From: Pseudomonas rhizophila
Lineage (GTDB): Bacteria > Pseudomonadota > Gammaproteobacteria > Pseudomonadales > Pseudomonadaceae
Assembly (NCBI RefSeq): GCF_003033885.1
Contig: NZ_CP024081.1
Location: 5,577,178 to 5,641,177, forward strand
Length of the DNA stretch: 64,000 bases
Reading direction: 5' to 3'
Position 1 is the stretch's first letter. Every line of letters starts with the position of its first letter. This document shows positions 52,701-60,946 of the stretch, one piece after another. Under the pieces are notes generated by a model. It worked only from the letters and a program-made list of their open reading frames with translations, ran no database searches and was not told where the DNA came from. The position numbers were made by a program, and so were the translations under genes.

Positions 52701-52844
52701 AGCCAACGCGGCCGCCATGACTTTCAACGCCACCTTGCGCTCCAGCGAGCGCTGGGTCGCCAGGTAGACGCTGGCCATCGCGCCTTCACCGATCGGCCCT
52801 TCGATGTCGTAGCCAGGGATGACAATGTTCAAGGTCAAACTCAT
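49794..52844 (-). CDS. ppkA: PpkA serine/threonine kinase of the type VI system
   Basis: 1016 residues. The kinase domain occupies about 1-270: glycine loop GEGAMASVYL, the lysine in VALKVMAA, catalytic HRDVKPANIL (131-140) and DFGIAKS, then GTPSYMSPEQARG. A proline-rich linker leads to one membrane helix (about 335-357). The periplasmic part carries a von Willebrand A domain with the metal-site motif DTTVS (604-608). PpkA phosphorylates the Fha protein to start secretion, and PppA reverses this. Its stop and start overlap the adjacent genes. Confidence 0.96.
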   Translation of the reverse strand: MSLTLNIVIPGYDIEGPIGEGAMASVYLATQRSLERKVALKVMAAALAADPTFCERFLREGKTLARLSHPHTVTIHDIGNVGELYYMAMEYLPNGTLKERIAAGLSPEQGLIYIRQIASALGYAHGLGLVHRDVKPANILFRADGTAVLSDFGIAKSLDDRTQFTQAGFAVGTPSYMSPEQARGQDIDGRADLYALGVVLYEILVGKLPYTGNDALSTALAHLTEPLPELPVHHGHYQDVLRKLLAKDPAERFPDAAALLRALDNLPEESAQATLIRPLPLPVSTPPSGADLAGLTPVSIDIPTGPAQPQSQPKPTPPPVSPTQRSSVSSQPKTPLFALAAVAVAVALALGGGAYWWLSGDGGEATKPPIVSTPPVNPPPVKTPDVPPAKPPVATQADGGQRPLLMAGKKTLFQRVLSKPGAKLTEEAGAAPGKALPAFSVLYVYERKDLDGSPWLRVGAATDGRSDGWLPATQVSDWKQSLVLKFTERSGRAPVMFLRQPGEVEKLLADPSAARNVLLKAQQNREDNQQVLALEPAASAVPQNQFYLLPIFDSRESFDETGQPVQLLNVASIDPGNTPKATPNTPISTANADAFRTAVVLVVDTTVSMQPYIDQVRDVVHELQSRIAERGELDSVSFGMVGFRSSTQKTPGLEYVAKTLITLEQGRDPQRFMEMARQVKASTVSSHSFNEDAFAGVMEAVEGMDWSGYGGRLILLVTDAGALRKNDPFAATQMNEAEVRQAALGKQIKIYALHLLSDAGKKTHGGAQSQYRTLTADANPQIGDLYIPVPGADVRKLGERVDEIGSVFADLVHQVRSNKPQSVPQLGAAPSLSDKSAAVGYAMHMDFLGRKSASQAPQLVSAWTADRDLTNPALPAFQVCVMLTKLQLNDLQQSLKLIVDAARKTQTSPKDFFQEIASASAYMSRDPSALRKGGNLADGGILGEYLEGLPYRSKSLNMTQDLWLSLSVAEQEDFIDELDSKIRLYETFHNDLANWVRFGDAEPGDALYRVPLSTLP

Positions 52845-53572
52845 GACGGCACCTTCACGACAACCACAGTGATGTTGTCCGGCGCGCCGCGCATCAGGCC
52901 CAGGGACACCAGGCTGCTGGCGATCTCACCGGGATCGTCGTGGTTCAGGACTTCACGGATTTCATCGTCCTCGACGGTCTTGGTCAGGCCGTCGCTGCAC
53001 AGCAGGTAGCTGTCGCCGGGCACCAGCAGCAACTCGACCATCGCCAGATTCAGTTGCGCCTCGACCCCGATGGCACGGGTAACGATGTTGGCCCGTGGAT
53101 GCACCCGGGCTTCGGCTTCGCTGAGCAGGCCACTGTCCTGCAGGTCCTGGACGTAGCTGTGATCGCGGGAGATGCTGTCGAGCTTGCCGTCGCGCAGGCG
53201 ATACAAACGACTGTCACCGGCCCACAGGCACATGCCGCGCAGGTCCCGCGCAACCAGCACCACCACGGTGCTGCCCATCATGGTCACGCCACGGTTGGCG
53301 GTTTCTTCACGCACGGCGGCGTTGACCCGCAGCAAGTCGCTGTGCAGTGCGGCGACGTATTCGTCCAGCGAGCGGCCCGCGGCAATGCCGCGCAGGCTGT
53401 CGACGATCAGGCTGCTGACGTAGTCGCCCGCCGCGTGCCCACCCATGCCATCGGCGACCACCCACAGGCCGTTTTCCGGCAGTTCCAGGCACGCGTCTTC
53501 GTTGACCTGGCGAACCATGCCGACATGGCTCTTGCTTGCAGACTTGAAGGCTTTCCCAGCACTTGGACGCAT
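52841..53572 (-). CDS. pppA: PppA PP2C-type phosphatase of the type VI system
   Basis: 243 residues. PP2C motifs: KSHVGMVRQVNEDACLEL, the metal-binding VVADGMGGHAAGDYVSS (near residue 40), LWAGDSRLYRLRDG and LLCSDGLTKTVEDDE. It dephosphorylates Fha, switching off the secretion apparatus. It overlaps ppkA by four bases and abuts tagF. Confidence 0.95.
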   Translation of the reverse strand: MRPSAGKAFKSASKSHVGMVRQVNEDACLELPENGLWVVADGMGGHAAGDYVSSLIVDSLRGIAAGRSLDEYVAALHSDLLRVNAAVREETANRGVTMMGSTVVVLVARDLRGMCLWAGDSRLYRLRDGKLDSISRDHSYVQDLQDSGLLSEAEARVHPRANIVTRAIGVEAQLNLAMVELLLVPGDSYLLCSDGLTKTVEDDEIREVLNHDDPGEIASSLVSLGLMRGAPDNITVVVVKVPS

Positions 53573-54226
53573 CTACACAACACCTTCTTGGCCGAGCAAA
53601 AATTGCGCAAAATCAGCGGCGGCCGGCAAACCCTGGCAGCGCATCAGACCGGGCGCGATACGTTCCGAACCCTGGCCCCACCACACGCTCACGCCTTCGC
53701 AGGCCGCTTCGGCCAGGGCGCTCATGCGCCGCTGCGGGTCGGTGGCGTCGAAGCGATGCAGGCTGGCAAAGCGGCTGCTCGGCGTGCGCGGCAGATACAT
53801 CGGGCTGCCGAGGGTCTCCAACTGTTCGTTGAACGCTTCGAAACTGGCCTCCACACTCAACGTGCTCAGCAACAGGTTCTCCACCCGCTCAAACCACTCG
53901 TCCGCACCGCCCACCACGGACGCCGGGTCCGCGTCGGGCTCCAGCAGCACCGCGACGGTCAGCGGAAAATAACGGCCGACCCGATCGATACTCGGCATCA
54001 CCACGCCCACGGCGGCGTCGGGCCCACAGACCCCGGGCGCGACCATGAAGCGCCACAGCGGGCTGACCAGATAGGCATCCAGCCAACGCTCGCCCAGGCC
54101 GGTCTGGCTGGCGAGCAATCCCGCCGCCAGCCACGAATCCCACGGACCGATAAAACTCTGGGGCAAGCCACGGCTGACGAAGTCCCCGCGGCTGGCCAAC
54201 TTTCCATAGAAGCCCGGTGTACTCAT
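53573..54226 (-). CDS. tagF: TagF type VI secretion-associated protein
   Basis: 217 residues from the ATG at 54226 (MSTPGFYGKLASRGDFVSRG), overlapping the tssM stop by four bases. The N-terminal GKLxxxGDF and the following DSWLAAGL, WRFMVAPGVCG and VGRYFPLTV pattern define the TagF/ImpM family. In P. aeruginosa TagF represses the system post-translationally, partly by sequestering Fha. In some bacteria TagF is fused to PppA; here the two are separate neighbours. Confidence 0.94.
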   Translation of the reverse strand: MSTPGFYGKLASRGDFVSRGLPQSFIGPWDSWLAAGLLASQTGLGERWLDAYLVSPLWRFMVAPGVCGPDAAVGVVMPSIDRVGRYFPLTVAVLLEPDADPASVVGGADEWFERVENLLLSTLSVEASFEAFNEQLETLGSPMYLPRTPSSRFASLHRFDATDPQRRMSALAEAACEGVSVWWGQGSERIAPGLMRCQGLPAAADFAQFLLGQEGVV

Positions 54227-57200
54227 AGACGCTCCGGCAGGCTGAAGCCGCTGAGCACGCGGCTCTTGAACGGGTTGAAGGCGCTGTTGGCCCGCAGCTC
54301 GTAAGAGGCGCTGGCGCCGTCGACCCGCAGCCGCAGGTTGAAGCGGTCTGGCGAGTTGCCGGCGGTCAGGTCCGATTGTTCCAACAGGCGGAACCAGGCC
54401 CACGGGCCGTCCAGAGTGATACCAGAACGACCATTGGCCGAGGGCGGCAGGATCGAGATCCGTACCACGCCGATGCTGCCGGGGTTGGGCCACTGCATGG
54501 CGGTCGGACGACTCGGGCCGTGGTCGTAGCTCAGTTGCTGGCCGTCGAGGTCGAGCAAAAACTGGGTGATGGTCGAGTCCATCGCCACCGGCTTGAGCTC
54601 GAAGCGCACCATCGGCTGGGTGCCGCCGGAACGGAAAAACGCATCGCGGATGGTGGCCGCACGCTGGAAGGTTTGCAGCACGCCAGGGGCGATACCGAGC
54701 TTCTGTGCCGCACCCGGCTGCCAGCGCCAGGCCGGGGTCGAGGTGTCGACGTAGGGCTGCAGGTATTTGCGGAAGTAGTTGTCCATCACCCCGCCGACGC
54801 CGAAGAACTGACCGAAGTCGTCCAGGGTTGCGTCCCGCGCACTGCCCGGCGACATGGGATAACGACCGGCCAGGGATTGGCGGTAGATGTTCACCACTTC
54901 GCTGGTCCAGGCGGCGTTCAGTTGATTGCGCACCCCGCCCATCATGCTGTTGGTGGTGGAGTTGACCACCGATTTGACCAGGCCTTGCACCAGCGGCGGC
55001 TGGCGTTCGGCGTTGAGGCTGACCCGTGTGGCAGCAGCCTGGGCCTGGTTCTTGGCTTCGCCGAGCAGGGCGTCGCCGCTGGCGCCGACCATGGCGCTGA
55101 CCTGCACGTACAAGGCATTCATGTCGGCGAGCAGGCCATCGATAGCCGCCGGTTCGCCTTCGTTTTTGCTGACGATGCTGTTGAGCTCGGCGAAATGCGC
55201 AGTGACCGGATCAACGCTGGCCTGGGGTGCGTTTTGCGCCGCTTGCTCCTGGCCGAGCAAGCTGCCCAGGCGCTCCTTGAGCTTGTCCACACCGCCTTCG
55301 ACCTGCTCGCCTTGGGCCGCCAGCAAGCGTTCCTCCTGTTGCAGGTCGGTCTCTTTCGCCACCGCCACCAGCAGTTTTTTCAACGGCGAACTTGGCCCGG
55401 ACAGGACCCGCAAGACATCGGCGGCCTGGGCCACGCTGGTGATCGGCACAAAGTCGATGTCGGCCAGCAAGGCGTCCCATTGGCGCTGATAGTCCTGGAA
55501 ATACAGGCGGCGCACTTCGGCGGCCAGGCTGGCGACGTCCTGCTGCCCGGCCTCGTCGCGACCCAACACCCATTGCTCTTCAGCCAGCGTTCCAGCCTGG
55601 TTCAAGCTGGTGAGCAAAAAGCCCTGACGGTAGCCCTTGACCGTGAAGAACCCGCTTAGTGGCTCGCCCAAGGGTTTGCCGCTCTTGCGGCTGAACACCA
55701 GTGCAGCGTCGCGCCCGGCGGCTTCGTTGAGGCGAAAATCTGCGATGCCCTCGGGCAGTTTCTGGCGCTTGACCCGGTCATAGACGCGCTGGGCCACGGG
55801 CAGTTGCTGCAATTGCCGGCGCAGGTCTTCGATCAAGCGCGGGTCCAGGCGGGCGGTGGGCGGACGACGCTCGAACAGCGCCTGTAAATGCTCGCCCAGG
55901 GCCAGCCGTTGATCGGCCGGCAGATCACGCGGCAGGCTGCGGTCCCAATCCAGGGCAACCCAGGCCTTGATGAAGTCGGCATCGTAGTGCTCGTTGTCAG
56001 CGAGCATCAGGTAGGCCTTCAATCCTTCATAGAGGAAATCCGAACTGCCGCCGCTGTGCAGTTGCTCTTCGATACGCGTCAGCAAGCGTGGCGCGAACAC
56101 GGCGATCAGCAACTTGCGATAGACACTGCCGGACTCGGCTTCGAGCATGTCGCCCTGATACAGACCCAGGCCCTCGGCCCAATCGGGCGCGTCGTCGGCC
56201 AGGTGCTTCACGGCGTTGAGCAATGGCAATACGGCGAGGACATCGCGTTGTGCCGGACTGAGGCTCTGCACGGCCTGACCCAGCGGCGCGACTTTCTGAT
56301 CGACCTGGGTGATGTACGCCTGGTTGGCCCGATAGCTGATCCACCACAACGTCGAAACCACCAGCACCAAAGCCACAGTGGAGGCCAATACGCCCCGGGC
56401 GATCCACTTGCGTCGACGCTCGACCTTGGGATCGACGCCCACCAACCCACGCTCGGCGAACGCCACGGCGGTGAAGAGTTTTTCGATGAAGTAACTGCGC
56501 CCGGTGCCGGTCTGGCGTGCCAGGTGCTGACGGTCCAGATTCATGCTCTGGGCCATGGAGCCGATCAAGCGATCGATCGGGCTGCCTTCCTGGGTGCCGC
56601 TGGTGAAATACACCCCGCGCAGCAGCACACGCTCTTCGAAAGCGTTGGGTTTGAACACACCTTCGAGGAAACTTTGCAGACAATCTTTCAGCGCGCCGAA
56701 CTGCTGCGGGAAACCGTAGATCAAGTCGCGCCGCGCCGGGTCGCGCTCTTGCTGCAAGCGTTCCACCAGGCGATCGTTGAGGCGCTGCTCAAGGCCGGCG
56801 AATTCGCTTTGCAGATGCGCCAACGGACTGTCGTTGCTCTTGCCATCGTCCAGGGCGAAGGTCATGCCCCAGACCTGGGCGCGCTCTTCCTTGCTCAGGC
56901 TGTCGAAGAACTCCATGAACCCGGGCACCAGGTCGAGCTTGGTCAGCATCAGGTAGATCGGGAAGCGTACGCCCAGTTGGGTGTACAGCTCCTGGATGCG
57001 CAAGCGAATCGCCGCAACATGAGCCGCGCGCTCGGCGTCGCTGCCCAGCAGCAGGTCCGACAGACTGATGGCAATGAACGCACCGTCAATCGGGCGACGG
57101 GCGCGTTGTTTTTTCAGCAGCCCGAGAAAGCCCAGCCACGCGGCCTTGTCGACGGTCGCGTCACTGTCCTGAGTGGTGTAGCGGCCAGCGGTGTCGAGCA

Positions 57201-57723
57201 GCACCGCCTGGTCAGTAAACCACCAATCGCAGTTGCGCGTACCGCCCACGCCGCGTACCGCGCCGGCGCCCAGTTGCGCGGCCAACGGGAAATGCAGCCC
57301 AGAGTTGACCAGCGCAGTGGTCTTGCCCGAACCCGGCGGGCCGATGATCACGTACCACGGCAGCTCGTAGAGGTTGCGGCGCTCGTCCCCACCCAGCTTG
57401 GCTTTCTTCAACAGCGCCAAGGCTTCGTCCATGCGCTGGCGCAGGGTTTCGAGTTCTTCGGCCGTCGCGATGCTGGTAGGGTCGGGCGGGGTTTGCGCGG
57501 CCAGGCTGCGCATGACTTCGGCGGCCTGCCGGCGCGCCTGGATGATGCGAAACACCCGATAGGCGATCCACACCGCAAACACCAGGATGATCAACGCCCA
57601 ACGACGGCCTTCGGGCACCAGCCAGTCCAGCAACGGGCCGACGAACCAGATGATCAAGCTCAGGGCGATCAGCCCCAGCAGCGGGATGACCCAGCGGATC
57701 ATAAAACTGAAAAACGCCTTCAC
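54223..57723 (-). CDS. tssM: TssM (IcmF) membrane complex ATPase-fold protein
   Basis: 1166 residues. Two N-terminal membrane helices (about 7-30 and 43-60), a cytoplasmic domain with Walker A IIGPPGSGKTTALVNSG (near 128), and a third helix around 447-466 (VLASTVALVLVVSTLWWISY). A large periplasmic part follows with IcmF-related and C-terminal IcmF domains that contact TssJ. With TssL and TssJ it forms the trans-envelope channel. The Walker A is intact, so nucleotide binding is likely. Overlaps tssL and tagF by four bases each. Confidence 0.97.
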   Translation of the reverse strand: MKAFFSFMIRWVIPLLGLIALSLIIWFVGPLLDWLVPEGRRWALIILVFAVWIAYRVFRIIQARRQAAEVMRSLAAQTPPDPTSIATAEELETLRQRMDEALALLKKAKLGGDERRNLYELPWYVIIGPPGSGKTTALVNSGLHFPLAAQLGAGAVRGVGGTRNCDWWFTDQAVLLDTAGRYTTQDSDATVDKAAWLGFLGLLKKQRARRPIDGAFIAISLSDLLLGSDAERAAHVAAIRLRIQELYTQLGVRFPIYLMLTKLDLVPGFMEFFDSLSKEERAQVWGMTFALDDGKSNDSPLAHLQSEFAGLEQRLNDRLVERLQQERDPARRDLIYGFPQQFGALKDCLQSFLEGVFKPNAFEERVLLRGVYFTSGTQEGSPIDRLIGSMAQSMNLDRQHLARQTGTGRSYFIEKLFTAVAFAERGLVGVDPKVERRRKWIARGVLASTVALVLVVSTLWWISYRANQAYITQVDQKVAPLGQAVQSLSPAQRDVLAVLPLLNAVKHLADDAPDWAEGLGLYQGDMLEAESGSVYRKLLIAVFAPRLLTRIEEQLHSGGSSDFLYEGLKAYLMLADNEHYDADFIKAWVALDWDRSLPRDLPADQRLALGEHLQALFERRPPTARLDPRLIEDLRRQLQQLPVAQRVYDRVKRQKLPEGIADFRLNEAAGRDAALVFSRKSGKPLGEPLSGFFTVKGYRQGFLLTSLNQAGTLAEEQWVLGRDEAGQQDVASLAAEVRRLYFQDYQRQWDALLADIDFVPITSVAQAADVLRVLSGPSSPLKKLLVAVAKETDLQQEERLLAAQGEQVEGGVDKLKERLGSLLGQEQAAQNAPQASVDPVTAHFAELNSIVSKNEGEPAAIDGLLADMNALYVQVSAMVGASGDALLGEAKNQAQAAATRVSLNAERQPPLVQGLVKSVVNSTTNSMMGGVRNQLNAAWTSEVVNIYRQSLAGRYPMSPGSARDATLDDFGQFFGVGGVMDNYFRKYLQPYVDTSTPAWRWQPGAAQKLGIAPGVLQTFQRAATIRDAFFRSGGTQPMVRFELKPVAMDSTITQFLLDLDGQQLSYDHGPSRPTAMQWPNPGSIGVVRISILPPSANGRSGITLDGPWAWFRLLEQSDLTAGNSPDRFNLRLRVDGASASYELRANSAFNPFKSRVLSGFSLPERL

Positions 57724-59039
57724 TCGACCCCCTCCGCCAATACTGTAATTTCAACCCGACGATTGCGCGCACGCCCCTCTGCGGTGGCGTTGGAAGCCAA
57801 CGGCTCGGTGTCGCTGCGGCCTTCGGCGCTGAAGCGCTCGGCCTGGCCGGTCTTGGCCGAAAGGATTTGCAGCACCGACTTGGCCCGCGCTTCGGACAAC
57901 GCCCAGTTGGATGGGAACCTGAGGGTGGCAATCGGGCGATTGTCGCTGTGGCCGGTCACCAGGACCTGGCCCTTGACCTTGCGAATGGCATCGGCGATGC
58001 GCAGCATCAGCGGCTCCAGATCATCGGAGATGCTGGCGCTGCCCGAGGCGAACAGTTCATCGCCACGGATGGTCACCACCGAGCGATCCACGGCATCTTC
58101 CACCGCGACCCGACCGGCCCGGATTTCATCGGCCAGGAAACCGGCCAGGCGTGGTCGTTCGATCACTTTGGGCTGCACCACGGGGCGGTCGATGGCCTGC
58201 ACCGGGATTTCTCCCAGGGCATGGATGTTCTTGAACACCGGCTCGGCATCGGAAGCCAGTTTCATGCGCAGACCGAACAGCAGCGCCAGCAACAAGGCCG
58301 CGCCGATGGCCACGGCGATCCACGGCGGCATGAATTGCGCCAGCCGATCCCGGGCCACGGTAACGCCGCGCCAGTGCGGCGACAGCTCACGCTCGTAGTC
58401 GCCACGGGCGCTGCGGATCACCGCGCTGGTGCGCTCGCGCAAGGCTTCCAGTTGGCTGCGCCCGTCGTTCATCACCCGGTAGCGCCCTTCGAAACCCAGG
58501 CACATGCACAGGTACAGAAGCTCCAGCAGGTACAGGCGTTCCCGTGGACTTTGCAGGCAATGCTCCAGAAGCTGGAACACCTTCTCGCCGCCCCAGGCTT
58601 CGTTGTGCACGGTGATCAGCAGGCTCTGTTTGCCCCAGTCGCTGGTGCCGCCCCAGGGGGTACTCAACACGGCTTCATCCAGGGCGGTGCACAGGGCGTA
58701 ACGAGCCAGCAGCACGTCATTGCGCACCACGCCGGCGGCTTCGGCGCGCTCCTCGAATTGACGCAGGTACGCCAACAGTTGCGCCCGCAGGCTGGCCGGA
58801 GCCGGATGGGCAATGGTGTTGCGCAGGCGCGTCAACAGCGCCAGCAGCGGACCGGCCGCGCTTTCCAGCGGGTTGAGGCCTTGGGCCTTGCCGGTCAGGA
58901 CCGGGGCGGCCGGCATCGACAGCGGTGCGGGCGCCGGCTGTGGACGACCAGGGTCCGGACGGCCAGAGTCCGGGCGGAATGGGTCGGCGCCACGGCCACC
59001 GGGCGTCGGCATGAACTGAGTACGATCGTCGTTGCTCAT
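57720..59039 (-). CDS. tssL: TssL (DotU) with C-terminal OmpA peptidoglycan-binding domain
   Basis: 439 residues. A proline-rich N-terminus leads to the DotU domain (about 65-240: RNTIAHPAPASLRAQLLAYL, CTALDEAVLSTPWG, WGGEKVFQLLEHCL). One membrane helix (PPWIAVAIGAALLLALLFGL) follows. The last 125 residues are an OmpA-type domain with VTIRGDELFASGSASISDDL and VTGHSDNRP, then LSEARAKSVLQIL. This extended form anchors the channel to peptidoglycan without a separate TagL protein. Confidence 0.96.
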   Translation of the reverse strand: MSNDDRTQFMPTPGGRGADPFRPDSGRPDPGRPQPAPAPLSMPAAPVLTGKAQGLNPLESAAGPLLALLTRLRNTIAHPAPASLRAQLLAYLRQFEERAEAAGVVRNDVLLARYALCTALDEAVLSTPWGGTSDWGKQSLLITVHNEAWGGEKVFQLLEHCLQSPRERLYLLELLYLCMCLGFEGRYRVMNDGRSQLEALRERTSAVIRSARGDYERELSPHWRGVTVARDRLAQFMPPWIAVAIGAALLLALLFGLRMKLASDAEPVFKNIHALGEIPVQAIDRPVVQPKVIERPRLAGFLADEIRAGRVAVEDAVDRSVVTIRGDELFASGSASISDDLEPLMLRIADAIRKVKGQVLVTGHSDNRPIATLRFPSNWALSEARAKSVLQILSAKTGQAERFSAEGRSDTEPLASNATAEGRARNRRVEITVLAEGVE

Positions 59040-59045
59040 CGCGGT

Positions 59046-60380
59046 TTATCCTCGGATCGCCCAGAAAGCCAGATTCAGCCCCGGGAACTGGCCGGCGATG
59101 TGGAACGCGAACCCGCCGGAGTTGCTCAATTGCTGCCAGTGATCGCTACCGCGGTCGAGTTCGTAGTAAGTGGAGCCGGCGTGGTAGGGAAGCTGGCGTG
59201 GCGCCACCGGCAACGGCAGCAGGCCGATGCCCGGCAGCTGCAGGTTGACCAGATCGCGAATGTGCTCCACCGAACCGACCTTGCTCTGCTGGCCGAAGCG
59301 ACCGCGCAGGGTTTCGGCTGGGACATCGGCACGCACCACCAGGATGAAACTGGCGCTCTCGAGCAGGGTCTTGTCGGCCAGCATCGCCACGTGGATGCCG
59401 TAGGCTTTCTCGACAATCGGAATCGGCGTGGCCTTGCTGTCGATCAGCATCGACAGGGCCTCACGCAGGGCTTGCATGACCGGCGCGTAGCTGAGCGCCA
59501 GGTCATCGTGCTGGTATTGCGGATACTCCTGAGGCCGACGCCCCGAGGCGGTGAAGGTCGAGAACTCACCGGCCAGGCTGACCAGCTCGCTGTAGAACCG
59601 TTCGGGGTGCAACGGGCTCAACTGGCTCAGGTGCTGGATCAGCGGCTGCGCGCGGTTGACCAATTGCAGCAGCATGAAATCGGCGATCTCCGAGGCGCCC
59701 CCGGCACCGGACGCCACCACCCGCCCGGCGAGGGCTTCGCCGCGTTGATGGAGCAGGCCCAACAGTTCGCTGCGAAACGCGGCCAACGGTTTGGAGGCGG
59801 CCACATCCAGCAGCGGCGGGATGTAGCTGTCGTCCAGCACCAGGGCGCGGTCGGCGCGTTTCTCCTTGATGCGTACCAGGCCGATGGCGGCGTAGTCACT
59901 GATGCCGTCCTGCGCGGTCAACAGGCGCAAGGCCCGCGAACCCAAGGCAACCGGCGCGCGGTTCTCGAACGGTGCGTTATCGTCACGCACTTCGCACACT
60001 TGGCTCACGTAGCGCGCAGCGCCGAGGGCTTCACCTTCGTCAACGGTGTCACGCGCACCGGCACGCTTGAGCGGCAAAGCCAGATACACCAGACCATCGC
60101 GCAGGTTGTCATCGACGTTCAGCGGAGTCGGCGCCAGGTCATCCTCGGGGATGTTGAACGGTGTGCCGTCCGGCAGCAGGCCCCGCGCCGAAACGATCGC
60201 CAGCTTGCCCTGGGCCAGCAGGCCCTGGTCGATCAGCAATTGGGAAAAACCCCAGGCGCCGGCCGACAGCGGGCGGCTACGGGCGTCGATGAGGTTTTCC
60301 AGGTAACGGTCATGCTGCTGGAAGTGCTGCGTTCCAATGAACATGCCTTCCGACCAGACCACGCGATTGTTCCAGGACAT
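59046..60380 (-). CDS. tssK: TssK baseplate protein
   Basis: 444 residues, the normal TssK size. The N-terminal MSWNNRVVWSEGMFIGTQHF and the following QQHDRYLENLIDAR are the family signature. It trims and links the baseplate to the TssLM membrane complex. It is six bases upstream of tssL, in operon order TssJ-TssK-TssL. Confidence 0.96.
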   Translation of the reverse strand: MSWNNRVVWSEGMFIGTQHFQQHDRYLENLIDARSRPLSAGAWGFSQLLIDQGLLAQGKLAIVSARGLLPDGTPFNIPEDDLAPTPLNVDDNLRDGLVYLALPLKRAGARDTVDEGEALGAARYVSQVCEVRDDNAPFENRAPVALGSRALRLLTAQDGISDYAAIGLVRIKEKRADRALVLDDSYIPPLLDVAASKPLAAFRSELLGLLHQRGEALAGRVVASGAGGASEIADFMLLQLVNRAQPLIQHLSQLSPLHPERFYSELVSLAGEFSTFTASGRRPQEYPQYQHDDLALSYAPVMQALREALSMLIDSKATPIPIVEKAYGIHVAMLADKTLLESASFILVVRADVPAETLRGRFGQQSKVGSVEHIRDLVNLQLPGIGLLPLPVAPRQLPYHAGSTYYELDRGSDHWQQLSNSGGFAFHIAGQFPGLNLAFWAIRG

Positions 60381-60395
60381 GGGGGCTCCGATTGC

Positions 60396-60896
60396 TTATT
60401 GGGCAGGGCTGGATGGGGGAACGACGACGGCGCTGCGCACGGCGCGCACGTCGAGGCTGATCTGGTATTCGGTGTATTGGCGCGGCGGGACATTCATCAC
60501 CGTGCGCCACAGTGACCGGTCCAGTTCGCGATAGCCCACCAGCACGCCGATATGGCGGGTAGCCGGATCGAGATCGCGTTGCAGGCTCAACTGCTGACCG
60601 GGCTGGACCAGCACTTCGTCCTGATCGATCAGGTCGGCACCGAGGGTCGCCTGGGCCCGTTCGGCCAGGGCGAAATAATCGGAGCGGGCGAAGGTGGCGG
60701 CATTTTTCAGTTCGAAAATTCGCACCCGGACCGGCGCCGGATGGCCGGTGGCGCCGGGGTTGAGGCCGGCAATGGCGTGAAAGTGCAGTTCGACGGCGGC
60801 GGTGTCAGCCTCTTCGGACTGTGGATCGGCCGCATCCTTGGCGCATGCCGTCAGCAGAAGCACGGTGGCGACTGCGAGTAAAAACCTGAAAATCAT
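60396..60896 (-). CDS. tssJ: TssJ outer-membrane lipoprotein
   Basis: 166 residues. A lipoprotein signal ends LLLTACAKDAAD (Cys18). The beta-sandwich domain shows VRIFELKNAATFARSDYFAL and TRHIGVLVGYRELDRSLWRT. It binds the periplasmic end of TssM and fixes the complex to the outer membrane. Fifty bases separate it from fha and fifteen from tssK. Confidence 0.94.
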   Translation of the reverse strand: MIFRFLLAVATVLLLTACAKDAADPQSEEADTAAVELHFHAIAGLNPGATGHPAPVRVRIFELKNAATFARSDYFALAERAQATLGADLIDQDEVLVQPGQQLSLQRDLDPATRHIGVLVGYRELDRSLWRTVMNVPPRQYTEYQISLDVRAVRSAVVVPPSSPAQ

Positions 60897-60946
60897 CCTG
60901 CGTCCTCAATGACGTTTGAGCTATCCGTTGATTGCTTTTAAAAGTG